DNA of 34,626 bases from Lachnospiraceae bacterium. GTDB taxonomy: Bacteria; Bacillota; Clostridia; Lachnospirales; Lachnospiraceae. Under the pieces are notes generated by a model. It saw only the letters and a list, made by a program, of their open reading frames with translations, was not told where the DNA came from and made no database searches. Numbering within the stretch: position 1 is the stretch's first letter; each line of letters begins with the position of its first letter. The position numbers and the translations under genes are program-made. Positions 14,945 to 24,287 of this stretch are shown here, piece by piece. The DNA lies in assembly GCA_017479935.1 (NCBI GenBank), contig JAFVBO010000126.1, forward strand, positions 1 through 34,626, given 5' to 3'.

Positions 14945-17119
14945 ATGGAATACCGGATTGAACATGATACGATGGGCGAGATGAGAGTTCCGGCGGATAA
15001 GCTGTGGGGCGCTCAGACACAGAGAAGTCTGGAGAATTTCCCGATTGGCACGGAAAAAATGCCTCTGGAAGTGGTGCATGCACTGGCTCTTTTAAAGATG
15101 GGAGCTGCGAAGGCGAACGCGGAGCTTGGCATGCTGGAGGCGGATGTGGCGCAGGAGATCGCCTCTTTTTGTGAGGAAATCGCCGCGGGGCAGCATGACG
15201 GGGAGTTCCCGCTGGCCGTCTGGCAGACCGGAAGCGGAACCCAGAGCAACATGAACATGAATGAGGTGGTAGCCGGGGGCGTCAACAAACGCGGCCACGT
15301 GCGGCGCATTCACCCGAATGACGACGTCAACAAGGGCCAGTCCAGCAACGACACCTTCCCCACTGCCATGCACATCGCGGCGGTGTTGGAGACCGAAAAG
15401 CGCCTGTATCCGGCCATCGACCAGCTGGCGGGGACTTTAGAGCGCCTTTCCGCTGAATATATGGACATCGTGAAGATCGGGCGCACTCATCTGCAGGATG
15501 CCACGCCCCTGACGCTGGGGCAGGAGATCAGCGGCTGGGCCTTTATGCTGCGCCAGAGCCGCCGCATGGCGGAGAGCGCCCTGGAGTACGTGCGCGAGCT
15601 GGCCATCGGAGGCACCGCGGTCGGCACGGGCTTAAATGCCCATCCGCAGTTTGGCGATCTCACGGCGAAGAAAATCTCGGAGTATACCGGTACCCGTTTT
15701 GTGAGCGCGGAAAACAAGTTTTACGCGCTTACCTCCAAGGACGCCATCTGCGCCGCCCACGGAGCTTTAAAGGCGCTGGCGGCGGATCTGATGAAGATCG
15801 CCAACGATGTGCGGCTCTTATCCTGCGGCCCTCGCTGCGGCATCGGGGAAATCTTCATCCCGGAAAACGAGCCGGGCAGCAGCATCATGCCGGGCAAGGT
15901 CAACCCTACCCAGTGCGAAGCGCTTACGATGGTGGCCGTGCAGGTGATGGGAAACGACGCCGCCGTGGGCTTTGCCGCCAGCCAGGGCAACTTTGAGCTG
16001 AACGTGTTCATGCCGGTGATCATCTACAACTATCTGCAGTCGGTCCGCCTTCTGTCCGATGCGATGAAGAGCTTCGAGGAACGCTGTGCATCCGGTATCC
16101 GCCCCAATCGCGAGAAGATTGAGGCCAATCTGAAAAATTCGCTCATGCTGGTGACGGCGCTCAATCCGCACATTGGCTACGAAAATGCGGCGAAGATCGC
16201 GAAGGCCGCCCACAAGAACGGGACGACGCTGCGCGAGGAGGCCATCCGCCTGGGCTTTCTGACCGGGGAGCAGTTTGATGAGTACGTGCGCCCGGAGAAG
16301 ATGGTGGGAAACATCCAAAAAGAGCTCTCTGAAACGCAAAAAAAAACGGCTGATGCCGGAGTGAGTCAGCCTGGGGAAACGGAGTCGGAGCTGAGCCGGC
16401 CCGAGAAACTAACGGGGATCGAGGCCGTGCTCTTTGACCTGGACGGAACCCTTCTGCCGCTTGAGCAGGATGAATTCACCGGAACCTATTTTAAGCTGCT
16501 GGCGAAGAAAATGACGGAGTATGGCTATGAGCCGGAGAAGCTGGTCGAATCTGTCTGGGGCGGCACCTACGCCATGATCCGCAACGACGGCAGCAAGACC
16601 AATGATCAGGCGTTCTGGGACTTTTTCTCCGGGATCTATGGGGAAAAGGGCTATCAGGACATCGACCATTTCGACGCGTTCTACAGGAATGAATTCGGCG
16701 GGGCAAAGGAAATCTGCGGCTTTGACGAGCGCGCGAACGAGGTGGTGCAGGAGCTGAAAAAGAGAAAGGTCCGCCTTGTGATGGCGACCAATCCGGTGTT
16801 CCCGGAGGTGGCCACTTTGCGCCGCATGAAGTGGGCCGGCCTTTCGGCGGAGGATTTTGAGCTCATCACCACATACGAAAACATCGGATACTGCAAGCCG
16901 AACCCGAACTACTATACCGAGATGGCGAGGCGCCTGGGCATCGCCCCGGAGAAATGCCTGATGGTGGGCAACGACGTGGACGAGGACGTGCTCGCGGCGA
17001 AGGCTGCCGGCATGCAGGTGTTCCTCTTCACGGATCACATGGTCAATCGGAAAAACCGTGACATTACGGAGATCCCGCACGGCAGCTATCCGGAGCTCAT
17101 GGAGTATCTGCTGGGATAG
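14945..17119 (+). CDS. fumC: Class II fumarase (FumC) fused to a HAD-family hydrolase
   Basis: This 724-aa protein has two enzymes in one frame. Residues 1-462 are class II fumarate hydratase: [13 protein letters not shown] near 96-108, [36 protein letters not shown], and the lyase signature [11 protein letters not shown] (311-321). After a charged linker (about 463-491), residues 492-724 form a HAD hydrolase: nucleophile motif DLDGT (Asp498, Asp500), Thr in MATNP, Lys651 in CKPNP and acidic VGNDVDED (674-681). FumC interconverts fumarate and malate; the HAD substrate is unknown. The linker is encoded over an A9 run (16338-16346) in a slippery frame. The start follows TAGGAGAACGAA. A stand-alone FumC would normally be about 460-470 aa. 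Confidence 0.9.
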   Translation: MEYRIEHDTMGEMRVPADKLWGAQTQRSLENFPIGTEKMPLEVVHALALLKMGAAKANAELGMLEADVAQEIASFCEEIAAGQHDGEFPLAVWQTGSGTQSNMNMNEVVAGGVNKRGHVRRIHPNDDVNKGQSSNDTFPTAMHIAAVLETEKRLYPAIDQLAGTLERLSAEYMDIVKIGRTHLQDATPLTLGQEISGWAFMLRQSRRMAESALEYVRELAIGGTAVGTGLNAHPQFGDLTAKKISEYTGTRFVSAENKFYALTSKDAICAAHGALKALAADLMKIANDVRLLSCGPRCGIGEIFIPENEPGSSIMPGKVNPTQCEALTMVAVQVMGNDAAVGFAASQGNFELNVFMPVIIYNYLQSVRLLSDAMKSFEERCASGIRPNREKIEANLKNSLMLVTALNPHIGYENAAKIAKAAHKNGTTLREEAIRLGFLTGEQFDEYVRPEKMVGNIQKELSETQKKTADAGVSQPGETESELSRPEKLTGIEAVLFDLDGTLLPLEQDEFTGTYFKLLAKKMTEYGYEPEKLVESVWGGTYAMIRNDGSKTNDQAFWDFFSGIYGEKGYQDIDHFDAFYRNEFGGAKEICGFDERANEVVQELKKRKVRLVMATNPVFPEVATLRRMKWAGLSAEDFELITTYENIGYCKPNPNYYTEMARRLGIAPEKCLMVGNDVDEDVLAAKAAGMQVFLFTDHMVNRKNRDITEIPHGSYPELMEYLLG
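16338..16371 (+). promoter_or_regulatory. Candidate frameshift or slippage site in the fumC-HAD linker
   Basis: A9 (16338-16346) is read as CAA AAA AAA ACG, giving an in-frame A-AAA-AAA heptamer. In the -1 frame the next codons are AAC GGC and TGA (16351-16353), ending a 469-aa FumC. The +1 frame also stops within six codons. GGCTGA (16348-16353) can pair with TCAGCC (16366-16371) over a 12-nt loop just downstream. Whether slippage occurs cannot be told from sequence. Confidence 0.4.
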
Positions 17120-17120
17120 T

Positions 17121-17143
17121 ACATGAAAGCGGCCGCGTCGCTT
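17121..17143. repeat. Inverted copy of the 4045-4067 repeat block
   Basis: These 23 bases are the exact reverse complement of 4045-4067 and contain GCGGCCGC. They begin two bases after the fumC-HAD stop. The rest of the gap to 17368 shows no gene and no clear promoter. Confidence 0.8.
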
Positions 17144-17368
17144 CAACCAAAGATTGTTACTAAAATCTTAATAAACAGGTGAAAAGGGATAGATGGGTTG
17201 CTTAAATCCGGAAAATCTGATAAGATACTCCGATGATACCGTTGCAAGAAAAGAATTGGATACAGATAGGAAGAGCAAACAAAGCAGCGGTACAATACAA
17301 ATGGATAAAACCGCAAGAGCGTATGAAAAGGGGCGTACGTCTTACAGGTTTTAAAGAAAGAAGAAAAC

Positions 17369-18445
17369 ATGTTTGAAATTTTGAAGGAAAATCAGTACAG
17401 CGAATACGAGGATTTTGCTCTTCGACATCCCAACGGGACGTTTATGCAATCGATTCACTGGGCTGAGGTCAAGAGAAATTGGGGAAGCGGCGTTCTGGTT
17501 TCCCGAGGGGAGGACGGAAGAATACGAGGCGGCATGGCGATCCTCACACAGGAACTGGAAGGCTATGGCAAGAACTTTTTGTACGTACCGCGCGGTCCCG
17601 TGATGGATTATCACGACGAGGAAACCTTTGCGGATCTGACGGCGGGCGTGAGGGAACTGGCCAGGCAGAAAAACGCGTTCCAGTTTAAAATGGATCCGAT
17701 GGTCCTGTCCACGGATCAGGAGTTTATCGAAATGGCAAGGCGCTACGGATACCTGCACACGCCGGATCTGGCGGAGTACGACACCATCCAAAGACGCTGC
17801 AATTACATGATTGATTTGACAAAGTTTCATGGGGACACGGAAGCTTTAATGCAGTCGTTCCACCAGAAATGGCGTTACAACATCCGCCTCGCCAGCCGCC
17901 GGGGCGTGGAATGCCGGGTGGTCGGAAAAGAGATGCTTCCGGAATTTGAGCGGCTCTACGAAGAAACGGGCCTCAGGGACAACTACCTGGTTCGCCCGGA
18001 AATCTATTTCCACTATTTCCTGGATGCCTTTGGAGATCAGGTGCGCCTGTACATGTGCTTTTATGAGGACAAGCCCATCTCCGCAGCCATTGCCACCAAC
18101 TATGCAGGAAAGACCTGCTATGTGTATGGCGCCTCCTCCAACGAGGAGCGAAACCGCATGCCCAACCACCTGATGCAGTGGAACATGATGATGTGGGCCA
18201 TGGAAACCGGCTGCTCCATCTACGATTTTCAGGCAATTCCGATCGGCCTGGACAAAGCCGAAACCATGAGCGGCGTCTATCATTTCAAACAAGGCTTCAA
18301 CGGAGACGTCAAGCTGTTCGCCGGCGAATTCGACATCATCTTCGATGAAGAAGTGAAAAAAGCTTCCGACGCAGTACAGGAAGAACTGGCCGAGATGAAG
18401 CGCCGGATGAAGGAAGAAGCGCAGAAAAAGGCAGAGAAGCTGTAG
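17369..18445 (+). CDS. FemAB/FemX-type peptidoglycan bridge aminoacyltransferase
   Basis: This 358-aa GNAT-fold transferase probably adds an amino acid from aminoacyl-tRNA to lipid II. Family hallmarks are the N-terminal NGTFMQSIHWAEVKRNWG, YVPRGPVMDY, then QSFHQKWRYNIRLASRRGVE, and the second GNAT half with ISAAIATNYAGKTCYVYGAS, NHLMQWNMMMWA and the C-terminal FKQGFNGDVKLFAGEFD. The last 35 residues are a charged helix (EEVKKASDAVQEELAEMKRRM), a likely coiled coil. The ribosome binding site is weak (AAAGAAAGAAG). The usual tRNA-binding helical arm between the GNAT halves is absent or short, as in FemX-like single-arm variants. A terminator follows. Confidence 0.87.
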   Translation: MFEILKENQYSEYEDFALRHPNGTFMQSIHWAEVKRNWGSGVLVSRGEDGRIRGGMAILTQELEGYGKNFLYVPRGPVMDYHDEETFADLTAGVRELARQKNAFQFKMDPMVLSTDQEFIEMARRYGYLHTPDLAEYDTIQRRCNYMIDLTKFHGDTEALMQSFHQKWRYNIRLASRRGVECRVVGKEMLPEFERLYEETGLRDNYLVRPEIYFHYFLDAFGDQVRLYMCFYEDKPISAAIATNYAGKTCYVYGASSNEERNRMPNHLMQWNMMMWAMETGCSIYDFQAIPIGLDKAETMSGVYHFKQGFNGDVKLFAGEFDIIFDEEVKKASDAVQEELAEMKRRMKEEAQKKAEKL

Positions 18446-18467
18446 ATGAATAAATAGAAACTATCAA

Positions 18468-18522
18468 GAGGGGACGATCTGTTTTTGCAGGCTTGCAAAA
18501 AGGATCAGTCTCCTTTTATTTG
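18468..18522 (+). terminator. Rho-independent terminator after the FemX-like gene
   Basis: A long stem pairs 18468-18489 with 18494-18513 with few mismatches, followed by TTTTATTTG. A second small AGGAG/CTCCT hairpin lies around 18549-18561. Confidence 0.8.
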
Positions 18523-18624
18523 TTCTCCTTTGCTCACACCCTGCAAAAAGGAGCGTCTCCTCTTGTTCTTCCCCTTCAATAGGAATGTTAGAAAAAATAT
18601 ACAGCTTTGTTACATAATTCGTGT

Positions 18625-18800
18625 ATAGTCTTATGCGAAATCACTTAGCGCGAATCTATGCGCAGAGGTGATCTCATAGCGTGTAGCACGGCCGTTAGGC
18701 CGCATGTGGGTTTTCAAAGGGAGTGAAAACCTGCGTTCGGCTTTCATAGCATGTGTAGCAGCGCGCAGCGCTGCATGAGGGTTTTTATTGAAGTGAGTCT
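18625..18800 (+). repeat. Hairpin-rich leader upstream of the small ORF
   Basis: The stretch contains several small stems: GGTTTTCA with TGAAAACC (about 18709-18731), AGCAGCGC with GCGCTGC (about 18758-18774), and GGCCGTTAGGCC (about 18689-18700). Blocks such as GGCTTTCATAGCATGTGTAGCA resemble the repeat near 4055-4080. It may be another degenerate copy of that family or a structured leader. No promoter is convincing. Confidence 0.4.
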
Positions 18801-18823
18801 GACTTAAGAAGGAGGAAAAGCGA

Positions 18824-18988
18824 ATGAAAGAGGAGGGAGCGGGCAAGTTAAGGCCTCCCAAGGATTTCGCGCTTACCGCCGGACAGCGCCGTGAGATCGA
18901 ACAGATCCTGATGGAGTTGGAAATGATTCGGAAACAGGAAGTAATCCGAATGATGAGAATGGCGGGAGGCCGCATTGTAATCGCGTAA
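18824..18988 (+). CDS. Small ORF, 54 residues, function unknown
   Basis: ATG 18824 lies at good spacing behind AAGAAGGAGGAAAAG, one of the strongest ribosome binding sites in the window. The product begins MKEEGAGKLRPPKDF and is mostly one predicted amphipathic, charged helix (QRREIEQILMELEMIRKQEV), ending AGGRIVIA. There is no signal peptide or membrane segment. It is preceded by a structured leader and followed directly by an inverted repeat that can terminate transcription. I do not recognise it. Confidence 0.55.
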   Translation: MKEEGAGKLRPPKDFALTAGQRREIEQILMELEMIRKQEVIRMMRMAGGRIVIA

Positions 18989-18994
18989 ACATGC

Positions 18995-19057
18995 AGGTGC
19001 CTGGCCTCATAAGATTTCTATAGAGCGTCTATAGAGATTTTATGAGACCAGGCACCT
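18995..19057. repeat. REP-like palindrome between convergent genes
   Basis: AGGTGCCTGGCCTCATAA at 18995-19012 pairs with TTATGAGACCAGGCACCT near 19040-19057, with an inner CTATAGA repeat in the loop. It belongs to the GGTGYCWGGCACC family and lies between the small ORF and the convergent GNAT gene, where it could act as a bidirectional terminator. Confidence 0.75.
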
Positions 19058-19107
19058 TCGACTTTCATAGGTATTATAGAAGCGCACCAGCGCCGCAGGA
19101 AGATTTC

Positions 19108-19623
19108 CTACGCCAGCATCTCGTAGGCCACCCGCTCTCCGCCGTCCTCGCTGCCGCCGATGATGCGGATGTCACCGCAGAAGAGAAAACCGGCTTTTTC
19201 CACGGCCCGGCGCATGGGCTTGTTGCCCGGGTGCGTGTCGATCCGCAGGGACGGGAGGTGAAGCTCCCGGGTCTTTTCCAGGGAAAACGCGAAGAGTTCG
19301 CCCGCAACGCCCTGGCCCTTTGCCTCGTCGGCCACACAAACGCGGTGGAGCGAAGCGTAGTTTCGGATGTCGCCGGTCAGCCAGGCTCCGTCGATCACAT
19401 CGTAGGAAGGCTCCGGCTCGGTGAGCAGCGTGAACGCGGCGATCACCTTCCCTTCTTTTTCCACGACCCAGGCCAGGCCCTTTGTAACGTCATCCTCCCA
19501 GATTTCCCGGTTCGGATACCCCTTTTGCCACTGGTCAATTCCGATGCGCTTTAACTGCCGCTTGCCTTCGTCTGCGATGCGGCACAGTTCGTCAATGTCT
19601 TTGTCTGTTGCTTTTCGTATCAT
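19108..19623 (-). CDS. GNAT family N-acetyltransferase
   Basis: This 171-aa acyl-CoA-dependent acetyltransferase has N-terminal IRKATDKDIDELCRIADEG, a central strand VIAAFTLLTEPEPSYD, and acetyl-CoA-binding motif A as LHRVCVADEAKGQGVAGELF (the R/QxxGxG/A loop). Next come LRIDTHPGNKPMRRAVEKAGF, the motif B region. The substrate is unknown. Its ATG overlaps the stop of the AraC-type gene upstream (ATGA), and CAGGAG gives a good ribosome binding site, so the two are co-transcribed. Confidence 0.85.
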   Translation of the reverse strand: MIRKATDKDIDELCRIADEGKRQLKRIGIDQWQKGYPNREIWEDDVTKGLAWVVEKEGKVIAAFTLLTEPEPSYDVIDGAWLTGDIRNYASLHRVCVADEAKGQGVAGELFAFSLEKTRELHLPSLRIDTHPGNKPMRRAVEKAGFLFCGDIRIIGGSEDGGERVAYEMLA

Positions 19624-20681
19624 GATGTCTCCTGTTCGGCCCGGTAAACGGCCGGTGTCATTCCATATTTTTCCCGGAAGATCCGGTAAAAGAAACCACG
19701 GTTCTGATAGCCCACCTTCGCCGCGATTTCCTCGATGCTGTCGGAGGTGGTGATGAGGTAAAAGGCCGCCTTTTCGAGGCGTTTGCTCTGCACGTAGGAA
19801 GAGAAGGTCTGCCCGGTCATCCGGCGGATGAGGCGGTTAAAGTAGTCCTCCTGATAATGAAACACGTCCTGGAGCTGCCGGATGCTGATGGTGTCCAGGT
19901 TTTCCGCGATGTAGGCGGAGACCGCCTCGAACAGCACGGAGTTTAAGCGCGACTGCTGGCTTTTGGAGAGCGAAAACTCGTACTCCGTGGAGAGCAGCCG
20001 GAAAATGCGCATCATCAGCCCTTTGCAGATGTAGGCGGTGCCGGCCTGCGGATGGGCGAGCTCTAAAAGGAGCGGGTGCAGGTTGTCGAGAAGCGTCTCC
20101 CGCGCGTGCTTGTTTCTGGGCTTTAAATGCAGGTACTGCCGCAGATCCGGCTGCTTTTCCAGGGCGGACTGCAGGAAGGTGAGGATGAGCTGCGCCGTCA
20201 CCTCCTCGCGCATGATATCGGAGAGCAGGCGCGGGGCAATTCCCAGAAAGACGAGGGTGGCCGATGTGTCGGTCAGAATGTCCTGATGCGGACAGTTCAT
20301 GTCGATCAGGCACAGATCGCCCGCCTCAAAGCAGATTTCCCGGTCTAAAAGGCGCTGGGTAAAGGAACCCTCCACCACGATCGCCAGCTCGATGTAGTCG
20401 TGGGTGTGCGCCTGCGTGCGCGTATTTGGCGTGAAGGAAATCTGGCAGCAGAAGTCGTCCCGGGCCGGCAGCATGGTGGCCCCTAAGACCCCGCCGGGCC
20501 GGAACGTCCACAAAAGGGCGAAGACCTGAAAGCCGGCATCGGCCGGGAAGGGCTTCACTTCGCGCTCCACGAGCGAGTATTCCGGGCAGACGAGGCGCTC
20601 ATTCATGGGCGATCCAGGCGGCAAAGGCGGCCGCGCGGAGGAGGGCGATGTAAGTTTCAGGCAGAGTTCGGTAATCTTCAT
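19620..20681 (-). CDS. AraC family transcriptional regulator, divergent from araA
   Basis: This is a 353-aa protein. Residues about 65-165 form a cupin-type effector domain (RTQAHTHDYIELAIVVEGSF, CLIDMNCPHQ). The C-terminal 100 residues are the double helix-turn-helix of AraC/XylS, with ISIRQLQDVFHYQEDYFNRL, FSSYVQSKRLEKA and the second motif SIEEIAAKVGYQNRGFFYRI followed by FREKYGMTPAVYR. It is divergent from araA over a 410-bp gap, so a role in sugar-dependent control of araA-araB-araD is likely but inferred. GGAGGAATAA lies 11 bases before the start. A GNAT gene is coupled downstream. Confidence 0.87.
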   Translation of the reverse strand: MKITELCLKLTSPSSARPPLPPGSPMNERLVCPEYSLVEREVKPFPADAGFQVFALLWTFRPGGVLGATMLPARDDFCCQISFTPNTRTQAHTHDYIELAIVVEGSFTQRLLDREICFEAGDLCLIDMNCPHQDILTDTSATLVFLGIAPRLLSDIMREEVTAQLILTFLQSALEKQPDLRQYLHLKPRNKHARETLLDNLHPLLLELAHPQAGTAYICKGLMMRIFRLLSTEYEFSLSKSQQSRLNSVLFEAVSAYIAENLDTISIRQLQDVFHYQEDYFNRLIRRMTGQTFSSYVQSKRLEKAAFYLITTSDSIEEIAAKVGYQNRGFFYRIFREKYGMTPAVYRAEQETS

Positions 20682-21091
20682 GGCGGATTATTCCTCCGAA
20701 AAGGCGATATCCTATGCGGTGAGAGTCATCTCATGGATGATACCTATCATAGCATAGTTCGCAGGAGAGGTCAAAAGAAGAATGGAAGAAACGCCCGTGG
20801 CTGTCACATAATTTGCTGTTATTCACTGGTCACCAACCCATCAGGTTGCAGGCGAAGGCTGCGACGCAAGGTTGGCGTTCGGATGAACCTGTGACCAGAA
20901 TTGCTCTGTAGAGGTCGGATTTGGTCACAAAGAAACGGGAAAAGTGGCGGGTCAGGGAGATTGTGGAAACGTGAGGGAAGAGGGTAGAATACAGACAAGT
21001 GAAAAGCGCAATGCGTAGAGAAGGTGCTTCCGGGAAAAAGATGGTCAGAAGACCGTCCGCGTCAGGCACCTGAACAAGAAGGAGGATACCG
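20682..21091. promoter_or_regulatory. Divergent araC-araA control region with a dyad
   Basis: This 410-bp region has no gene. CTGGTCAC (20826-20833) and GTGACCAG (20891-20898) form an outer dyad, and CAGGTT (20842-20847) with AACCTG (20886-20891) an inner one. A third GGTCAC lies near 20931. These are candidate regulator sites or an RNA hairpin. TTGTGG (20961-20966) and TAGAAT (20985-20990), 18 bp apart, are a weak candidate araA promoter. Bases 20702-20750 carry a degenerate dispersed repeat (GCGATATC, GGTGAGAGTCATCTC). A half REP unit (GTCAGGCACCTGA) sits at 21061-21073, just before the araA ribosome binding site. Confidence 0.5.
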
Positions 21092-22591
21092 ATGTTAAAG
21101 AGAAAACAATATCAGTTCTGGTTCTGCGCCGGTTCGCAGGATCTGTATGGAGACGAGTGCTTAGAGCATGTGGCGGCGCATGCCCGCCAGATCGTGGACG
21201 AACTGAACGCGTCCGGAAAGATGCCCTTTGAAATCGTCTGGAAGCCCACGCTGATCACGAACGAGCTGATCCGCAAGACCTTCAACGAAGCCAACATGGA
21301 CGAAAACTGCGCCGGCATCATCACCTGGATGCACACCTTCTCGCCCGCCAAGTCCTGGATTCTGGGCCTGCAGGAACTGCGCAAGCCGCTCCTGCATCTG
21401 CACACGCAGTTTAATCAGGAAATTCCCTACGACGCCATCGACATGGACTTCATGAACGAAAACCAGTCCGCGCACGGCGACCGGGAGTTTGGTCACATCT
21501 TCTCCCGCCTGAACAAGGAGAGAAAGATCGTGGTCGGCTATTACCGCGATGAGGACGTGCAGGACAAGATCGCTTCCTGGATGAGCACGGCCATCGGCGT
21601 GATCGAGAGCAGCCACATCCGCGTGATGCGTGTCGCCGACAACATGCGCAATGTCGCCGTCACCGATGGCGATAAGGTGGAAGCGCAGATCCGCTTTGGC
21701 TGGGAGGTCGACGCCTACCCGGTGAACGAGATCGTGGCGGCCGTGGACGCCGTGTCCAAGGGCGACATCGACGCTTTGATGGATGAGTATAGAAGCCGCT
21801 ACCAGTTTGTTCTGGAGGGGCGCGATGAGAAGGAATTCATGGAGCACCTGGCGGTGCAGGCCGGCATCGAGATCGGCTTCGAGAGATTCCTGGAGGCCAA
21901 GAACTATCAGGCGATCGTGACGCACTTTGGCGACCTGGGCGGCTTAAAGCAGCTTCCGGGCCTGGCCATCCAGCGCCTGATGGAGAAGGGCTACGGCTTT
22001 GGCGCCGAGGGCGACTGGAAGACGGCCGCCATGGTGCGCCTGATGAAGATCATGACCGAGGGAAAGAAGGACGCGAAGGGCACATCCTTCCTGGAGGATT
22101 ACACTTATAACTTAGTGCCGGGCAAGGAAGGCATCCTGCAGGCTCACATGCTGGAGGTCTGCCCCACGATCGCGGACGGTGCCATCACCGTGCGTGAGAA
22201 GCCGCTGTCCATGGGCAACCGCGAGGATCCGGCCCGCCTGGTGTTCACGGCGAAGGAAGGCTTCGGCATCGCCACCTCCCTCATCGACCTGGGCGACCGT
22301 TTCCGCCTGATCATCAACGAAGTGGACTGCAAGAAGACCGAGAAGCCTATGCCGAACCTTCCCGTGGCGACGTCCTTCTGGACGCCTCGCCCGAACCTGA
22401 AGGTGGGCGCGGAGGCCTGGATCCTGGCCGGCGGCGCGCATCACACCGCCTTCTCCTATGACCTCACGACGGAGCAGATGTGCGACTGGGCCGATTACAT
22501 GGGCATTGAAGCGGTCGTCATCGACGCGGACACGCAGATCCGCCAGTTTAAGAATGAACTGAGATTCAATTCCTTATATTTTAGAAAATAA
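21092..22591 (+). CDS. araA: L-arabinose isomerase
   Basis: This 499-aa enzyme converts L-arabinose to L-ribulose with Mn2+. It matches AraA throughout: FWFCAGSQDLYGDE at the start, WMHTFSPAKSWILGL, LLHLHTQFNQEIPYD, and GFGAEGDWKTAAM with Glu306 at the same number as the E. coli metal ligand. Further conserved regions are SFLEDYTYNL (second Glu), HMLEVCP (His) and GGAHHTAFSYD. The length equals the family standard. AAGAAGGAGG gives a strong ribosome binding site. It is the first gene of the ara cluster. Confidence 0.97.
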   Translation: MLKRKQYQFWFCAGSQDLYGDECLEHVAAHARQIVDELNASGKMPFEIVWKPTLITNELIRKTFNEANMDENCAGIITWMHTFSPAKSWILGLQELRKPLLHLHTQFNQEIPYDAIDMDFMNENQSAHGDREFGHIFSRLNKERKIVVGYYRDEDVQDKIASWMSTAIGVIESSHIRVMRVADNMRNVAVTDGDKVEAQIRFGWEVDAYPVNEIVAAVDAVSKGDIDALMDEYRSRYQFVLEGRDEKEFMEHLAVQAGIEIGFERFLEAKNYQAIVTHFGDLGGLKQLPGLAIQRLMEKGYGFGAEGDWKTAAMVRLMKIMTEGKKDAKGTSFLEDYTYNLVPGKEGILQAHMLEVCPTIADGAITVREKPLSMGNREDPARLVFTAKEGFGIATSLIDLGDRFRLIINEVDCKKTEKPMPNLPVATSFWTPRPNLKVGAEAWILAGGAHHTAFSYDLTTEQMCDWADYMGIEAVVIDADTQIRQFKNELRFNSLYFRK

Positions 22592-22608
22592 CTTAGCGGC
22601 GCCACAGA

Positions 22609-22664
22609 GGTGCCTGACACCATTAAATTTAGCATTTTATAAAAAATTTTTGGTGTCAGGCACC
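22609..22664. repeat. REP-like palindrome between araA and araB
   Basis: GGTGCCTGACACC (22609-22621) and GGTGTCAGGCACC (22652-22664) form a perfect 13-bp stem over an AT-rich 30-nt loop. No T tract follows. In this position it could stabilise the araA message or cause partial termination before araB. Confidence 0.9.
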
Positions 22665-22686
22665 GGCAAAGGAAGGAGAGAAGACT

Positions 22687-24276
22687 ATGAGTACGGCAAA
22701 GGATTGTATCCGCGCAGGAGAAGCGGTTTTAGGAATCGAGTTTGGATCCACCCGAATTAAGGCGGTTCTGATTGATGAAACGCACAGCCCCATCGCCTCC
22801 GGCGACCACGCATGGGAAAACCGCCTGGAAGGCGGCTTCTGGACCTACTCGCTGGAAGATATCTGGGGCGGCCTTCGGTCGGCGTATGCCTCCCTGGCAG
22901 CCGATGTGAAGGAAAAATACGGAGAAGACTTACGGCGCGTGAAAGCGATGGGTATAAGCGCCATGATGCATGGCTATCTGGCCTTCGATCAGGCGGGGAA
23001 GCTTCTGGTGCCTTTCCGCACCTGGCGAAACAGCACCACTGGCGCCGCTTCCAAAGAGCTCACGGAGCTGTTTTCGTTCCACATCCCGGAAAGATGGAGC
23101 ATCTCGCATCTTCGCCAGGCGATGTTAAATAAAGAGCCGCATGTCCCGCAGATCGATTTTGTGACGACGCTGGCGGGCTATGTACACTGGCAGCTGACGG
23201 GCGAGAAAGTCCTTGGTGTAGGGGATGCCTCCGGCATGTTCCCCATCGCGGACGGAACCTGCCAGTATGACCCGGATATGCTGCAAAAGTGGGAAGCCCT
23301 GGTGGCGGGCGAAGGCCTTGCAAAGCCGTTGACCGGGATTTTCCCGAAGGTGCTGCCCGCGGGCTGCGCGGCCGGCTGCCTGACGGCCGAAGGCGCAAAG
23401 CTCTTAGATCCGTCCGGACTTTTAGAAGCCGGAATCCCGCTCTGCCCTCCCGAGGGCGACGCCGGCACCGGCATGGCGGCCACGAACAGCGTGAAGAAGC
23501 GCACCGGCAACGTATCCGCCGGAACCTCCATCTTCGCGATGGTGGTCATGGAGAAGGCGCTCTCTAGAGAATACGATGAAATCGACCTGGTCACCACGCC
23601 GGACGGCGCGCCGGTTGCGATGGTGCACGCCAACAACTGCTCCTCGGATATCGACGCCTGGGCGAGACTGTTTGAGGAATTTGCCGAGGCGGCCGGGTGC
23701 CCGGTGGATAAGAACACCCTGTATGGCACGCTGTACCGCAAGGCCCTCGAAGGCGCGGCGGACTGCGCGGGGCTGATGTCCTACGGTTATGTCTCGGGCG
23801 AGAATATCACCGGACTGACCGAAGGCCGGCCGCTCTTTGTGCGTGAGCCGGACGTGAAGATGACGCTCGGTTCCTTCATGCGCACGCACATCTACAGCGC
23901 CCTGGGTGCTCTGGGAATCGGCCTGGAAATTCTGACCAAAGAGCAGGTGGCCATCGACGCCCTGTACGGGCACGGCGGCATGTTCAAGGTGCCGGGCGTG
24001 GCGCAGAAGTTCCTGGCAGGCGCGGTGAACGCACCCGTTTCTGTCATGAAGACTGCCGGCGAGGGCGGCCCCTGGGGTATGGCGCTTCTGGCGGCCTACA
24101 TGGCCCGCAAGGACGAAGGCGAGATGCTGGGTAGCTATCTGGAAACGAAGGTGTTTGCCGGAAGCGAAGCCTCCGTCATCGCCCCGGACGAAGAGACCAA
24201 GGCCGGCTTTGCCGCCTTCCTCGCCCGCTACAAGAAAGGCATTGCCGTGGAGAAGTGCGCGGTAGAGACGCTGTAA
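22687..24276 (+). CDS. araB: FGGY family kinase, L-ribulokinase
   Basis: This is a 529-aa sugar kinase of the FGGY fold. It has the N-terminal phosphate loop [29 protein letters not shown], the conserved WRN in [18 protein letters not shown], and a C-terminal ATPase half with [13 protein letters not shown] and [14 protein letters not shown]. Placement between araA and araD makes L-ribulose the likely substrate. The sequence is closer to the clostridial FGGY type than to enterobacterial AraB, so function rests partly on context. GGAAGGAG provides the ribosome binding site. A repeat unit lies on each side of the gene. Confidence 0.87.
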   Translation: MSTAKDCIRAGEAVLGIEFGSTRIKAVLIDETHSPIASGDHAWENRLEGGFWTYSLEDIWGGLRSAYASLAADVKEKYGEDLRRVKAMGISAMMHGYLAFDQAGKLLVPFRTWRNSTTGAASKELTELFSFHIPERWSISHLRQAMLNKEPHVPQIDFVTTLAGYVHWQLTGEKVLGVGDASGMFPIADGTCQYDPDMLQKWEALVAGEGLAKPLTGIFPKVLPAGCAAGCLTAEGAKLLDPSGLLEAGIPLCPPEGDAGTGMAATNSVKKRTGNVSAGTSIFAMVVMEKALSREYDEIDLVTTPDGAPVAMVHANNCSSDIDAWARLFEEFAEAAGCPVDKNTLYGTLYRKALEGAADCAGLMSYGYVSGENITGLTEGRPLFVREPDVKMTLGSFMRTHIYSALGALGIGLEILTKEQVAIDALYGHGGMFKVPGVAQKFLAGAVNAPVSVMKTAGEGGPWGMALLAAYMARKDEGEMLGSYLETKVFAGSEASVIAPDEETKAGFAAFLARYKKGIAVEKCAVETL

Positions 24277-24287
24277 AGGAGGGAAAG

